Positions 25,094 through 36,621 of a DNA stretch of 64,000 nt are shown here, in pieces. The notes beneath the pieces were generated by a model. The model searched no databases. It was not told the DNA's origin and saw only the letters and a program-made list of their open reading frames with translations. Origin of the DNA: Cryptomeria japonica (lineage: Eukaryota; Streptophyta; Pinopsida; Cupressales; Cupressaceae); contig NC_081408.1 of the NCBI RefSeq assembly GCF_030272615.1, positions 302,595,450-302,659,449 of the forward strand, written 5' to 3'. The position numbers and the translations under genes are program-made. Each line of letters begins with the position of its first letter. Positions within the stretch are counted from its first letter, which is position 1.

Positions 25094-26569
25094 ATTCTCT
25101 CTTATGAATTCCTGAACCTTCTCCAAGCACTCACATCCTACACAAAATCATTATATATGATATACCTAGGAAGATGACTCCCCTTTATTTCTGGTTCCAC
25201 CCATTTATTCTCCATCCACATCAATTGCCACAAAAATTCCACGAATGCTAATCTTGGAGGAACAAAAATTGGTAGTCGGTGTGGTGCTTGGGGGCACCCA
25301 TGCACTCTTAGCACTGCATATTTATCAAAAAAGAAGAAATCACTAAAATTGTGAGAGAAGATTATCTTTGGTAATTTCCCTTCTATTTGCTTCTTATCCT
25401 TGGCTCTTAGGACCCTCTCAATTGTTTTTGGTAATCTTTGGCACTCTAGGGCACACCACCTCAAAACTTTCATTGCAAACTGATAAAAAAATGCAACATA
25501 ATTAGAACTCTAGAATCCTTTGTCCCAAACCCAAGTCCATCTCTGTATTGGCCATTTCTCACCTTTAGAATTAGACATGACAAGTTTGAGGCTTTGGTTC
25601 CATGCTTTCTTAATTTGGTAAAGGATGAGGTGACACAAGATGGAGTAATGCTTAAAAACCACCACATATTGGTTTCTCTTCACCCTCATCAATCCTTCAT
25701 ACAATTGATCTTGAAGATAAGTGACAAAGCCATATAATTCATTAAAATGAGAATGTTGGATTCTCATTGCCATCAACATTAAATTTACAGGCATCCTTTT
25801 CTTTTGTACATCAATTCGTAAAATTTGACATAATGCATAGTAGGTTCTAATAAAGTAATGCTCAAAAGTAACCAAATCAAATAACTCTTTTTCTAATTAT
25901 AAAAAATAATTCTTTGACATGTAGTACATTTTCTTTATGTATCTTGATATTTCATCTCTCCTTAAGATCAATTTCTTCTTCTTGTATTCATCCTCAAACT
26001 TGGCTAGGTAAATCTCCCTCAAAGCTTCTTTGTTCAAGTCAAAACATGATGCTATAGTCTCTACCATGATATTTCCTTTCATAGTTCTAGGTGTCATGGA
26101 CTCGGGATGATACCTTCTTGCCATAATTTTGATCAATATAGGCTCTACAAAAATATTAGGCATTACCAATTTGCTGAGGTTCTAGAGTTCAAGGGTTTGA
26201 TGCTGGTATGTCTTTATCTCTTTTGCCATAGAAAAACCAAACAATGTCCCACCCTCTCTCTTTAGTTTCAACATCTCTACATTTGATGTATTTATCATTA
26301 AAAAACCTTCTTCAAGGAATCTTACACAGTAGAACCCTTAAATATTTCAAGCAGGTCCTAACGCAAACTCCTAAATTCCTTCTTCTTGCTCATAATTTTA
26401 GTCAACTGCTCTACAACTTTTTTTTGTAGGGTTTCTACGTCACTATTGCAAGTGGGGTTTCTATATGTTGTGGGGTGGCTACTTTCTTTCTTTTGGGTTT
26501 CAAGCTCTCACTATGTTGAGGAGTCTTTTATGTGGTTGGCTTGGTTGTGGTTTTTGTTTTTGGAGCCAT
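25094..26569 (-). pseudogene. Gene O, 5' part: accessory-type ORF
   Basis: ATG at 26569 begins a Lys/Thr-rich tail (MAPKTKTTTKPTT). A mutated stretch follows, then three open blocks in one frame (26169-25897, 25875-25510, 25473-25138). Features include YYALCQILRIDVQKKRMPVN, a conserved-looking WPIQRWTWVWD and VHGCPQAPHRLPIFVPPR. The last resembles QSGCFSGEPFILPRFPSDK in the El5 accessory ORF, with the same G-C, P, L-P and F spacing. The first 5 bases are the right-hand target duplication of El2 (ATTCT). No catalytic motif is evident. There is no enzyme partner nearby. Confidence 0.55.
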
Positions 26570-28180
26570 TTCCTTAACTAGGGTTTGTATTTGTTCTACT
26601 TGATGAATTAAATTACCCTACTAATCACTTCTCCTAAATTATATAGGTCAAATTCAAAAAGCAATGAGAATGGTGGGGTTACTTGTCTTCAAAGCTTTTC
26701 CTGAAGATTTTGTCGCTACAACTTCATGCTCCTCGCCTGAAAATCATCTTCTCTCGATCTCTTGATTGTGTGGTGAGCAAATGAATATTGACAATTAAGA
26801 TTTTAAGCTCCACAACCATAACTAAGTCTCATTGCTATTAATTCACTTCATGTGAGTGTTTTGAGTTGGTGGCCTGAAGATTTGAACTCCACCCTTGATT
26901 TTGCAACATACAATTAAGATGAGACCTTGTCTACCTCTGACTTTCTGATGTGGCAACCTTTTTCTCTTCGTCACCTTCCCTTTCTTATTTTGTTTTTTTC
27001 CCTTCCACCTCTCATCACCTTTTTCTATCTTAGTTCATTATCGCAGGGTAGAGAGGAACCCTTATTTTCTTGGTACTTCTCCCGCTAGCCCACAGGGTCT
27101 ATTTTTCTTCCTTGTTTCTGCTATGGGGTAGAGTGGGAGAATTTCCTTCTATTATAGCTTCCCGTCTATCCTGCACCAATATCTGCCTTTGAATTTTCTC
27201 CTATGGATCAAAGTTCCATGACTTCCTTCAATGCTTTGTTCTTTCCCCTCCATCTCGTGGTAATTTTTTAACCTTGAATTCCATTGTGCGGGGATGAGGG
27301 GGATAAGCTTTTTCAGCATAAAACGCTCGCCCTGCTACCTTGCGGTGCAATCTCTACCACCGTGACATCTTCATGAGGCAGAGGGATAAGTAAGAGTTGT
27401 AACTGCTAGATGCTTCCTTGCCACCCTACAATGTATTTAGGTTCTTAGAAAAGACTGCGCAGGGGCAAGGGGGAAACAAAACTTAAGTGATACATTAAAG
27501 CATGTGGAAACTTAATTAAGACATGAGGGTTAGGGGGACCATGAAGCACTTGGCTGCTAGGAGATTTAGGTCTAAGTTAAGACTTTTGACTATTGGAAAA
27601 TATGCAAGCAATAGGAAAATTCATTTTTAATGTGGGGCAGATCATAAATGATTTAAAAGGATCAAAGTGACAACTTAATACAATAGTGACTGGGACAAAT
27701 AGCCAACACAAAATTAGAAGTAAAGGAAGACATGGTAAGGGTAAAATATGTTTCTATTATCACTTGGACAAAATTTCAAAAAACCTAATTCATGCACAAG
27801 GGGAAATAAGAGAACTTTTAGAGCATAACAACTGGCAACGTTTGGAGGTCCTATCTTGTAGGGAGTTGAAATCCCCATTTAATGAAATTATCCTAAGTGA
27901 AGATCTTATTATGCAATACCATCCACTAGAAGAAATTTTTTTGGGGGAGGAGTTGAGGGTTCTAGACTTTCCTCCAAAATCTCGTATGGGTACCCTCCTT
28001 TATTAGTATATTGTAAGTCAATTTGATAGGAAAATTGCCTTTTGAGTTTTTGGTCTAGAAAAAATTATCCTCCCTTGTGAAGAGTGGAAATATGATTCAT
28101 TGCAAGATTGTTGTAGCATGGAAGCTGATTGAAGAAATGTGGTTGATTTTGATAACTTTGTGCTACGTCTCTCCATATTT
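26570..28180. other. Noncoding stretch upstream of gene O
   Basis: No convincing gene. Between 27040 and 27470 a degenerate GC-rich word of the type GCAGGG-GAGGGGGA recurs at uneven spacing. A 106-codon ORF at 27686-28006 has no recognisable motif. This could be part of the parent element of gene O. Confidence 0.45.
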
Positions 28181-28430
28181 TGTGTGGTGAAATATAGTCT
28201 ATAACCTAGTATCCAAATAGGGCTTTGAGCCCTTCCCTTGATGTCTTTGAAATTGGGATGAAAATCCAAGAGCATATCCCCAAACCATTTGTCTTCCCAA
28301 TATTGAATGGACAACACATCACCAATTTTCCACTTCAGACCCATTGAGATCAGACTTCTCCTTTTGATGATATTATTCCAAATTTGAGAGCCACTAAGGA
28401 GCCCTCATGTGGAAAAAAACTATAAAATTT
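28180..28430 (-). pseudogene. LINE ORF2 scrap (region between reverse transcriptase and zf-RVT)
   Basis: The minus strand reads SGSQIWNNIIKRRSLISMG, then LKWKIGDVLSIQYWEDKWFG and DFHPNFKDI. This is the W-x-I-G-(N/D)-G...F/Y-W-E-D-x-W-x-G pattern found C-terminal to the reverse transcriptase of plant L1-type LINEs. It compares with VIWKVGNGRKVKFWEDPW in the LINE of this window. Both edges are worn. It ends just before the El4 LTR. Confidence 0.7.
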
Positions 28431-28450
28431 TCCAAAGTTGAGGTACTTAG

Positions 28451-29687
28451 TGTAAACAGCTAAAAATGTCTCATTGATCGTGTACTAATTATTCCTCTAA
28501 TTAATTAAATAAAATTTTAATTATTTAGTTAAGCTAATTAATCTTATTCTTCTATTTCATATTTCCTCGTCATCTTACTAATTATTCTATTTCCTATTCT
28601 TTCATCATTTAACCATTTTAACCATTTTCTAATGTTAATTAAATATTTATTATTTAATTAATTGTGATTAATTCCCCAATTTAAATAATCTTTATTATTT
28701 AAATAAATTTCATTTTTATTTTCTATTTCTAATCAATTAATCATTCAACCCTCTTCTAAATATTAATTAAATATTTGTTATTTAATTAATTGTGATTTTT
28801 ATCCTTTAATTCAAATAATCTTTATTATTTAATTAAATTCCATTTCTAAATAATTAAATAGTTTCTTTAAATTATTTGATTAACTAATTAATTCTTCTAT
28901 TTCCAAATCTCCACATTCTAATTTCATTCAAATTCAAATTCTAATTAAATCTAATTTCAAATAGATGTGCATGATTTCAAAAACCAAATTGAAAATCAAA
29001 GTCAAGTTCTAAATATATTCAAATAATGAATTGAATTTAAAATAAATTCAATATTTGAATTAAATCTCATGCAAATAATAAATTGAAAATCAAAGTTAAA
29101 GTGCAAGCACATGCTAAATTAATTAATTAATTCAATCAATTAATTAAATCATTATCTCTCCAATCTCTATTTCCATCTTTTAGTTAGCTTTTTCTAAATA
29201 AAGTTTTCTTTGTCATCCTCTTTATTTCCTCCAATCACCCTTTTTCTTCCCTTAGTTAGCTTTTTCTCAATCAATTAACTCAATTAATCTACTTAATCAA
29301 TTCTATTTCACCTCCAAGTCACCAGTTCAACTATCGATTAGCATGTGAGCTCACTTGAGTTCCACCTCTTGATCAATCCGTTTCACCTTTCAATCAATCT
29401 TCTCCAAAAATTTATAAATTGAGCATTCAATCTCCATTCTCAACAATCACGAACTTCGAATCTTTGTGTCATTTGCAATTTTCTAGCACAATATCTGAGA
29501 GCCATCATACCACAAAGAGGAGAAGAACAATGGAAGTCATGATGCACAATAGGGAGTTTTATATTGTTTAATTTCATTCTATTTTGCATCTATTTCATTG
29601 GTTTTGTGTTTGAATTGCTTAGATGGTTAAGGGATTCGTGATTTTCCTTATTTCCTATTTAGCAATGATGAATTTGAGCATAGCACA
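28451..29687 (+). repeat. Probable El4 5' LTR (about 1237 bp)
   Basis: Begins TGTAAACAGC and ends ATAGCACA, three bases before the primer site. It is very AT-rich, with many TTAATTAATTAAAT words. A TATA-like box (TATAAAT, 29412-29418) is followed by a CTCAACAATCACGAAC start-like segment. The partner LTR is outside the window, so the left boundary rests only on the TGT start and the composition change. Confidence 0.55.
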
Positions 29688-29690
29688 TTT

Positions 29691-29708
29691 TGGTGAACTC
29701 AACGTGAA
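29691..29708 (+). other. Probable El4 primer binding site
   Basis: TGGTGAACTCAACGTGAA follows the presumed LTR after TTT. The leading TGG fits pairing to a tRNA CCA end. I cannot name the tRNA with confidence, and it differs from the primer sites of El1, El2, El3 and El5. Confidence 0.5.
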
Positions 29709-29834
29709 CAACAGCTAATTAACCTTCTCTATTTTTTGTGTTATTTTTTGCAAATAGTACAGATTTTTTTTTCTTTTTTGCAGGTTTTGCATGGATTTCA
29801 AAGCATATCTCTTCATCATGCAATGACATAGACA

Positions 29835-29966
29835 GGGCTATGCAATCAAGCAGATAGGGTTACATATTCATGTGGAACCCATCACACAAACGCCCTTATA
29901 GGATTACATAATCACCTAAACAAGATCACGCAATTGCTTTGACATTATTATGCATTCATTAGGAAT
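29835..29966 (+). repeat. 22-bp minisatellite, block 1 (about 6 units)
   Basis: Degenerate units such as AGATCACGCAATTGCTTTGACA recur at a 22-base step (for example 29879, 29901, 29923, 29945) in the El4 leader. A 22-base unit shifts frame, so it is noncoding. Confidence 0.7.
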
Positions 29967-30376
29967 ATTGTTGTTCTGTTGTTTTTGTTCTTATTTCCTT
30001 TTTGTTCTTGATCTGTGTAATTCTGCATGAAATTGAATAAATATGGAAATAGATTATTTTTATTGCATGTTTTTATAATGACAGTTTATGGAACGTAAGG
30101 TACAATTCATAATTTCAGGTGCCATGAGGACAAAGGAGAAAAGAAGGCAAGCCAGACACCATCAGCGAATTTTCAAAGCGGAAAAGAAGATACAAGATCT
30201 AGAATACCAACCAACCATCAATAGATACAATAGCTTAGCTCTCTCATATAAGGTGAAACATGATTTGGTTAACATTGAATGGATGATGAGAGACCTTGCT
30301 AGAGACTCACAATCTGTTTTGCAAGTTTCTGATCAAAATTAGCTTCAGTTTTTATTTTTTGTGTTGTCTGCTTGTG

Positions 30377-30508
30377 GATCATGCAATTTCCTTGTTATCA
30401 TCACGCAATCGATCTGTTAGGATCACGCATTCGCCCTGTCAAGATCACACAATTGCTTTGATAGAATCACTCAATCGTGTAGGTATCATCACACATTCAT
30501 TTTTGTTA
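30377..30508 (+). repeat. 22-bp minisatellite, block 2 (6 units)
   Basis: GATCACGCAATCG-like words start at 30377, 30399, 30421, 30443, 30465 and 30487, exactly 22 bases apart. It is the same unit as block 1, about 400 bases upstream. Confidence 0.8.
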
Positions 30509-30627
30509 TATTGGAGTTATTCATTTTCTGTGGATTTTATTTGGTTACTAATGATCTGTTTGCAGCCTGTGGTGAATTTACATAAGGGATCAAATTAGCA
30601 TTAGATCATAAACACTCATGCTCTCAC

Positions 30628-30860
30628 ACTTCAATTTGGGCTTAAAATTAACAATGGTTAAAATGGACATGCATGTATAACACTTCAGTTTGGGCTTAAA
30701 ATTAATAATGGTTAAAATGGGCATGCATGTGTAACACTTTAGTTTGGGCTTAAAATTAACAATGGTTAAAATTGACATGCATGCCTTTCACATTTCAGTT
30801 TGGTGTTTAAAATTGACATGCACATGCATAATCAACACCTCAATTTGGGCTTTAAAATGA
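30628..30860 (+). repeat. 53-54-bp tandem repeat (about 4.3 units)
   Basis: Units begin near 30628, 30681, 30735 and 30789 with CACTTCAGTTTGGGCTTAAA and end with GGACATGCATG. A partial fifth unit starts near 30835. The ORF on the opposite strand across it is only a shadow of the repeat. Confidence 0.88.
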
Positions 30861-31828
30861 ATGCGAATCAGGTTGCACATAGATTAACTCACATTTTATT
30901 TTCTTAAGGGAAATAACTTTTATCATGTTTGGGGTGGACCTACTGTTGCATTAACTACCTTTCCACCTGCCTTCGGGGTCTTGGGAGAAAGGGAGAAGGT
31001 GACAATGACACTCAATTTTATTTTATCTCAAGTAGAGAGGGGTATCTTTGACTAGGGATTTCATCACCCCACAAAGGTACTTTGAATTAGGATGTGTTGG
31101 AGATATCATCTCTCCCAGCGTACTCTCGAGTGGGTTTTTCGAGCCGCTATATAAACATATTGGTCAGGCGGCTAGAGTACTGAATGAATTCTATGTATGT
31201 TGGGGCCTTCCCTGCACAGATAAGCTCAACTAAAGTCTTAAGTGCCTTTCTCTAAGAATCCATCATTGGATCGGGATCCCTCAAAAGTTTACAATAAGAA
31301 CCAACTTAGTAGCCCAAAACCCTACATTTAGTGATTCTGGGAGTGTGGATCATACCCCATAGATACCCTTCATGTATCTTGCATTATGATACATAAATCC
31401 CTCAGTTATAAGATCTTTGGATCTTTGGGATAAGAGAGACTGGCATGCCTGAGAAGTGTGTGTCGTGGAGTGGAACCAATGTTGCTAGAATATCTATCTA
31501 TTCATTTTGTTTCGGTATTTTATTGTAAGGGCCTCATTTGAATGGTTTCCAATTTCCAGCCTAAGATTATCTTCTATGTCTTTTTATGTATCGTTGTATC
31601 AGACCAATATTGAGTCAGTTATTTGGGCTATTTTAGGCCCTATCCTGCGTATCTTTGAATTCTCTGAGATTGTTTGAAAAACCAGTTTAGTTAGCTATAT
31701 CTACCTCCAAACAATTGTTCTCAGAATTGGAAAACAACAAAACTTGTCCTACACAGAATTACTGAAAACAAAGTCCATTTTTGAAACGTCAAAACTCAAA
31801 AGTTTACACACTTGTGATCATAGGTAGT

Positions 31829-31996
31829 CCTTGCATAGTCCTCTTTTACATCCTTATTATCATCCTAAGTCCTTTCATAGTCCTCATTTACATCCCTATT
31901 ATCATCCTAAGTCCTTGCATAGTCCTCATTCACATCCTTATTATCGTCCATAGTCCTTGCATAGTCCTCATTTACGTCCTCATTATCATCCTCATA
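31829..31996 (+). repeat. 42-bp tandem repeat (4 units)
   Basis: The unit contains CCTTGCATAGTCCTCATTTA and TTATTATCATCCTAAGT. Copies start near 31829, 31871, 31913 and 31955. Because 42 is divisible by three, a hydrophobic 14-residue repeat can be read through it. I treat that as an artefact. Confidence 0.88.
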
Positions 31997-32504
31997 TAAG
32001 TCCTTGTCTAGATATCATATATGTCTGTTTTAGTCCATCATCATTTGCATAATCATCCTACAAAGTCATAGCATGCATCTTAATGGGTCTCCTAGGTGAT
32101 GGTTTGCTCCCCTTTGAGCAACCTAATCTAGTTCCAAACAATGATCAGCGAGAAATTATTGAAGGTCTAGCTAACTTAGCCTGGGAATCTAGGAGAAACA
32201 CACCCCAATATATAGGAGTCGAGTATGAGATAAATATCGAGTATAAAATTGCTCGTAGGATTGATAGAGAAATTTCTGTATAACATCTAAAAGAAGAACT
32301 TGAAAAACTTGTGTTGCAAAAATCTCAAAATACTCAACAAGTCTCGCATCAAAATCCCCAATAGAGAGTCTAGTATAGTCTTGCATACTCCATACATAAG
32401 TCTAGAGTCTAGCATTATTTTTCATCTTGCATAAGGTTCTAAAGATCACCCTCATATAGAAGTCTTAAATGCCCATCACAAGGTCACAAAAGGCAAAAGG
32501 TACA

Positions 32505-34792
32505 ATGGACTCAAACAATGACTTGTCAGTAAACCCAACTTGGAATATGGACATATCAACTAGTCAACAGTCAGGTTCTCAGACAATGTCTACAATACAT
32601 TAACTACAACAACATTTAACACAAGAAGAGATTGAATCAGCTCAACAAGATCCACATGTCCTTATGACCTTTGATGCACTTATACATAGTGATAGGGATA
32701 TATATCTCTCATTGTTATTACAAAATGGGGCAAAATTACCTGAAGATTTTGATGTCACAAAAATCTTACCACTAGGAAATACTCTAGGTCAAGATAACAG
32801 TCGAATACTGCATATAACATAAATGCAAACAATGACTTCCAGTTTTCCTTAGAATGCACCTATATAAACAAATGTCAGTTCAAGCATGAACTCTCAATCA
32901 AGTGCATCATCTTCAACAATAAATGTTAGCACACCAACACAAACCATACCAATAATATCAAGTGTCTCAGCACCTATTCAAACACAGATTCATCATACAA
33001 CAAGTGCAACCCAACCTCCAGTTTCCTATTCTATAGAATCAACATATAGTCATCAAAATGCAAATTTAGGTCTTGCCAATACAACAAGTACAACTCAGCC
33101 AAACATGGGGTCATATATCACCTATTTCACAGTACCTAGTGGAATGTACAACATGCAAAATTATAATCATGGTACCTTCCAACAACCTCCTATTTATGCT
33201 ACCACAAATCCTTTTGTGGGACATACATAGGCACAAACTGTACCTTTGACTCAAATGAATATTCTGTCACAATAATTATAGAGTTTGCAACAACAGGTGA
33301 CGACTATGCAAACTGGTAACGATAAAAAGAGCTACACAATGTAGGACTCACATCCTTATCCTTTTGATCACACATTATACATGCCTCCTTTCCCACCATA
33401 TTTTGAAACACCAAAATTTGATAGATATTGAGGGAAAGGTGATCCTAGAGACCACATTAGAGAGTTTTTTACGACATGCATAGAGGTTGCAACATAAGAC
33501 ACTTACCTAATGAGACTGTTTCCTAAAAGTATGGGAGGCTTGACCTTAGAGTGGTTCTCACATTTACCACCATCACATCATGGGGAGAATTAGCTGAACA
33601 CTTCATGGGGAAAATTTTCACATAACATTGAAACCCCAATCACTTTGATGGACTTGTGCACTGTGAAACAATATGAGAATGAAACATTCACATACTTCAT
33701 ACAATGATGGAGAGCTCTCTATAGGAGGTGCAAGACTATTATTCTAGAAATAGAGCAAGTGGATATGTTCACAGAAAACTTAATCCCTAAGATTAAATAC
33801 CCAATACAAATGCAATGTTTAACCAAATTTAAACAAATCACTAAAAAAGATCTAAAGTGTGAGAAAGGACTAGTGGAACAAGGTCTCATTAAGTATGGCA
33901 ACAACAACAACAATGATAAGTCTAAGTTTTGGTCGAAAAACAAAAATGTGACCAACGATAGTGTTGTAGATGCCTGTACGGTGAATAGAACTCAACCAGT
34001 TTTATCTTTACAAGGCTCAAGTCAATTATTAAATCCACATACGAAGAATAAAATTGTCTCAAAAAAGGTAAATGCTACGCAAAATGTGAACACAAATTTC
34101 CAAGTGTAAATGCTCCAAGAAGAAATTACACACCTCTAGGAGAACCTATTGAATCGGCGCTAAAAAAGTTAATACAGACAAACATGATCACTTTGCTAGA
34201 ACTAAGAGTATATGAGCCAGGTCCTTTCAAACCTACATGGTGGAAAGATAATGATTTATGTGATTATCATTGTACTAAAGGTCACAAAATGATGAGTTGC
34301 TATAAGTTGAAAAACTTGGTCCAAGATATGATTGATCAAGGTGACATCACGATTGATACCGATAAAACTTCAGCAAACACGAATCACACAATCTTTAAGG
34401 ATCCATTTGTTAAACATGACAAAGGGAAGGTTACTACACCAGGATCTCAAGATAATATAGCTAACTACACAAAGGTCTCATACGACTACAATGCCATTAT
34501 CTCAGGAGATGTAGTAAAAGATAATTCACAAGAAACACTTGATCAAGATGAGCAATACCCAGAGATTCACAAAGATGATAACCAAATTTGCATGTTGTCA
34601 GAGGCACCAAAATATGATGATGACATAAATCTTTGTCTTATGGATTGGGGGCATGATAAACCATTACATTCAGGATGGTTTGAAGATGAACTTATAGCAC
34701 ATATCATGGATGTCAAACATACACATGAAGACTATAAGGAGGGATATAACATAAACCTTGACAACACAACATATGGTATAGACAGTTCCTAA
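32505..34792 (+). pseudogene. El4 Gag region, decayed
   Basis: ATG at 32505 starts the frame that runs through a Ser/Thr/Gln-rich part (32886-33230) into a retrotransposon Gag core. The core has GKGDPRDHIREFFTTCIEVA, LFPKSMGGLTLEWFSHLPP and PITLMDLCTVKQYENE (33430-33690), with several stops. A frameshift lies before 34184. The next block has a Cys/His cluster (CDYHCTKGHKMMSC, about 34258), as in Tat/Ogre Gag. It ends in an acidic segment with DWGHDKPLHSGWFEDELIAH, which recurs downstream at 36745. Its role is the structural protein of the particle. Confidence 0.82.
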
Positions 34793-34807
34793 TCAAGAGA
34801 TGATACA

Positions 34808-36610
34808 GTGGCTACAATCACAATAACTCCCAAAGATAGAGACTGTGCAGTAGTTATTCATAGATCAAAGGTAAATTTACAAGGAGTACCACCAAACCTA
34901 CCACCAGCAGTAGGGACCTATAATGTTGTTGAGCAACTCAAGAAAACCCCAGCACAGATATCACTTTTTGAACTATTGCATATTTCACCCACTCATAAAG
35001 CCATTCTGGACAAAGTGCTTCAAGATTCAGTAGTGGACAAAGATATAGATTAAAATGCCTTCCAATCCATTGTAGGTAATTTGGCACAGGGCACCCACAT
35101 TGCATTCACAGAACAAGATATTCCTAGTGATAGACTTTTCCATAATGACCCACTACATCTAGAAGCTTATATACATAAGAGAAGAATTAGAAGAGTACTC
35201 ATAGATGGAGGAGCTGGTCTCAACATTTGTACTTTAAGTTGGTTAAGGCATTGGGATATTTTGAACTTCATATTGATCCATCAAAAATAATAAATATCAA
35301 AGTATATGATGATGAAGAACGTCCCTCAAAAGGTATAGTAACGCTACCAGTACAAATAGGACCTATAACAACAGAGGTTGCTTTTCAAGTGTTTGACAGA
35401 GAACTAGGATACAACATGTTATTGGGTCGCCCATGGATTCACATCATGCAAGCAATACCATTGACATTTCATCAATGTGTCAAATTCTCGTATAACAACA
35501 TTGAAATCACCATAAAAGGTGATCCAAATCCATTCCAACACTGTAATTACTTAAAAGAAAGTGTGGATAATCAGGTACCAATTAATCAAGCAACACCTCT
35601 CACTACACAAATGGAGTCATTGACAATCACAGAAACATAGAAGAATGTGCCTACAACATCTTGTTTGCAGATAAAAGATATTGGTTGTGGAGAGTATTCT
35701 ATTTCAAGTGCCTCAAGTGGAAAACAATTGTCTCTCTCTCCTAGGTCTTTTGGGAAGCCTCAAAATGTAGTACTGAAACAAGACAAAGGAAAAGAAATTA
35801 TCAGATACATGGACTCATTCTCTTTCATTAGATGGGGTGATTTACAAGAAGAATCTCTGAATGATGTCAATAATTGGATACATAGAGAAGAGGATGACAT
35901 GACAATACCCAAATTACCTCTTGATTGGTATGGCAATAGGTTCAAAATGCTCCAAAAACATGGGTATGATGGTACCATAGGCTTGGGATTACATAAACAA
36001 TGAAGATTAGAACCCATTTCACCTAACAACAATCCAGGGAATCAAGGGTTAGGATATAGACATGTACCACATATCACGGAAGCCAGACAACACACACTAC
36101 ATATACTGAATAGACCAAGGAAACCATCAGACTACACATCTCAAAGGTAGTTGTCCATGCAAGTGTTTCCCTTTTCATCTCAAACAAGAAACCAAGTACC
36201 AACATCTCCTAGTGCGGAATTAGATGGTGAAGATATGAGACAACTCCTACAAGAACCTAGAACTAAGTCACACAACAATACAATTCCTGAAACAACCGCA
36301 CAAGCACATGTAGTAAAAGACACAGGTTTACCACCAACATATGAACCTAATGCCTAGTTATTGTCAATACTTCTACCATGGGAAACAACTCAAGATCCAC
36401 CCAATGAATTAGACAAAGAGAGACTACAATGACTAATACCAGGCTTAAGAAGGGTAGCTACTATACAAAGGAGACCAACCAATCTACAACAAAATCAGAG
36501 GCAAGAACAAGAGGAGATAAGTGATATAACCTCAGAAGCTGAAACATACATTGAAAGTGAGATAGATTCTCATGACTATGAATTCCTATCACTCCATGAT
36601 TCCAGCCCGT
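34808..36610 (+). pseudogene. El4 protease region with G-patch-like segment
   Basis: The frame continues from Gag to the aspartic protease, where VLIDGGAGLNICTL (about 35195) shows D-G-G in place of the usual D-(S/T)-G. A frameshift near 35230 leads to the second half of the protease fold, including GYNMLLGRPWIH, typical of Tat/Ogre elements. At about 35935 a G-patch-like stretch reads MLQKHGYDGTIGLGLHK. Stops occur at 35638, 36001 and 36355. A Pro/Gln/Asn-rich linker follows with no recognisable fold. Confidence 0.75.
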
Positions 36611-36621
36611 AAACAAGTGAC

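Noticed and set aside
27040-27470. GC-rich degenerate repeat
   Set aside because: Words of the GCAGGG-GAGGGGGA type recur, but at uneven spacing and with weak identity, so a repeat call is not justified.
27686-28006. 106-codon ORF
   Set aside because: No domain, no supporting context, and of a length that occurs by chance in this much sequence.
30088-30342. 84-codon basic ORF in the El4 leader
   Set aside because: It has no recognisable motif and lies between minisatellites in a noncoding leader, so there is not enough to call a gene.
30590-30778. 62-codon repeat ORF on the minus strand
   Set aside because: It is a shadow of the 53-54-bp tandem repeat.
31781-31999. Hydrophobic 72-codon ORF with membrane-like repeats
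   Set aside because: It is a translation of the 42-bp minisatellite and has no start context or homologue that I know.
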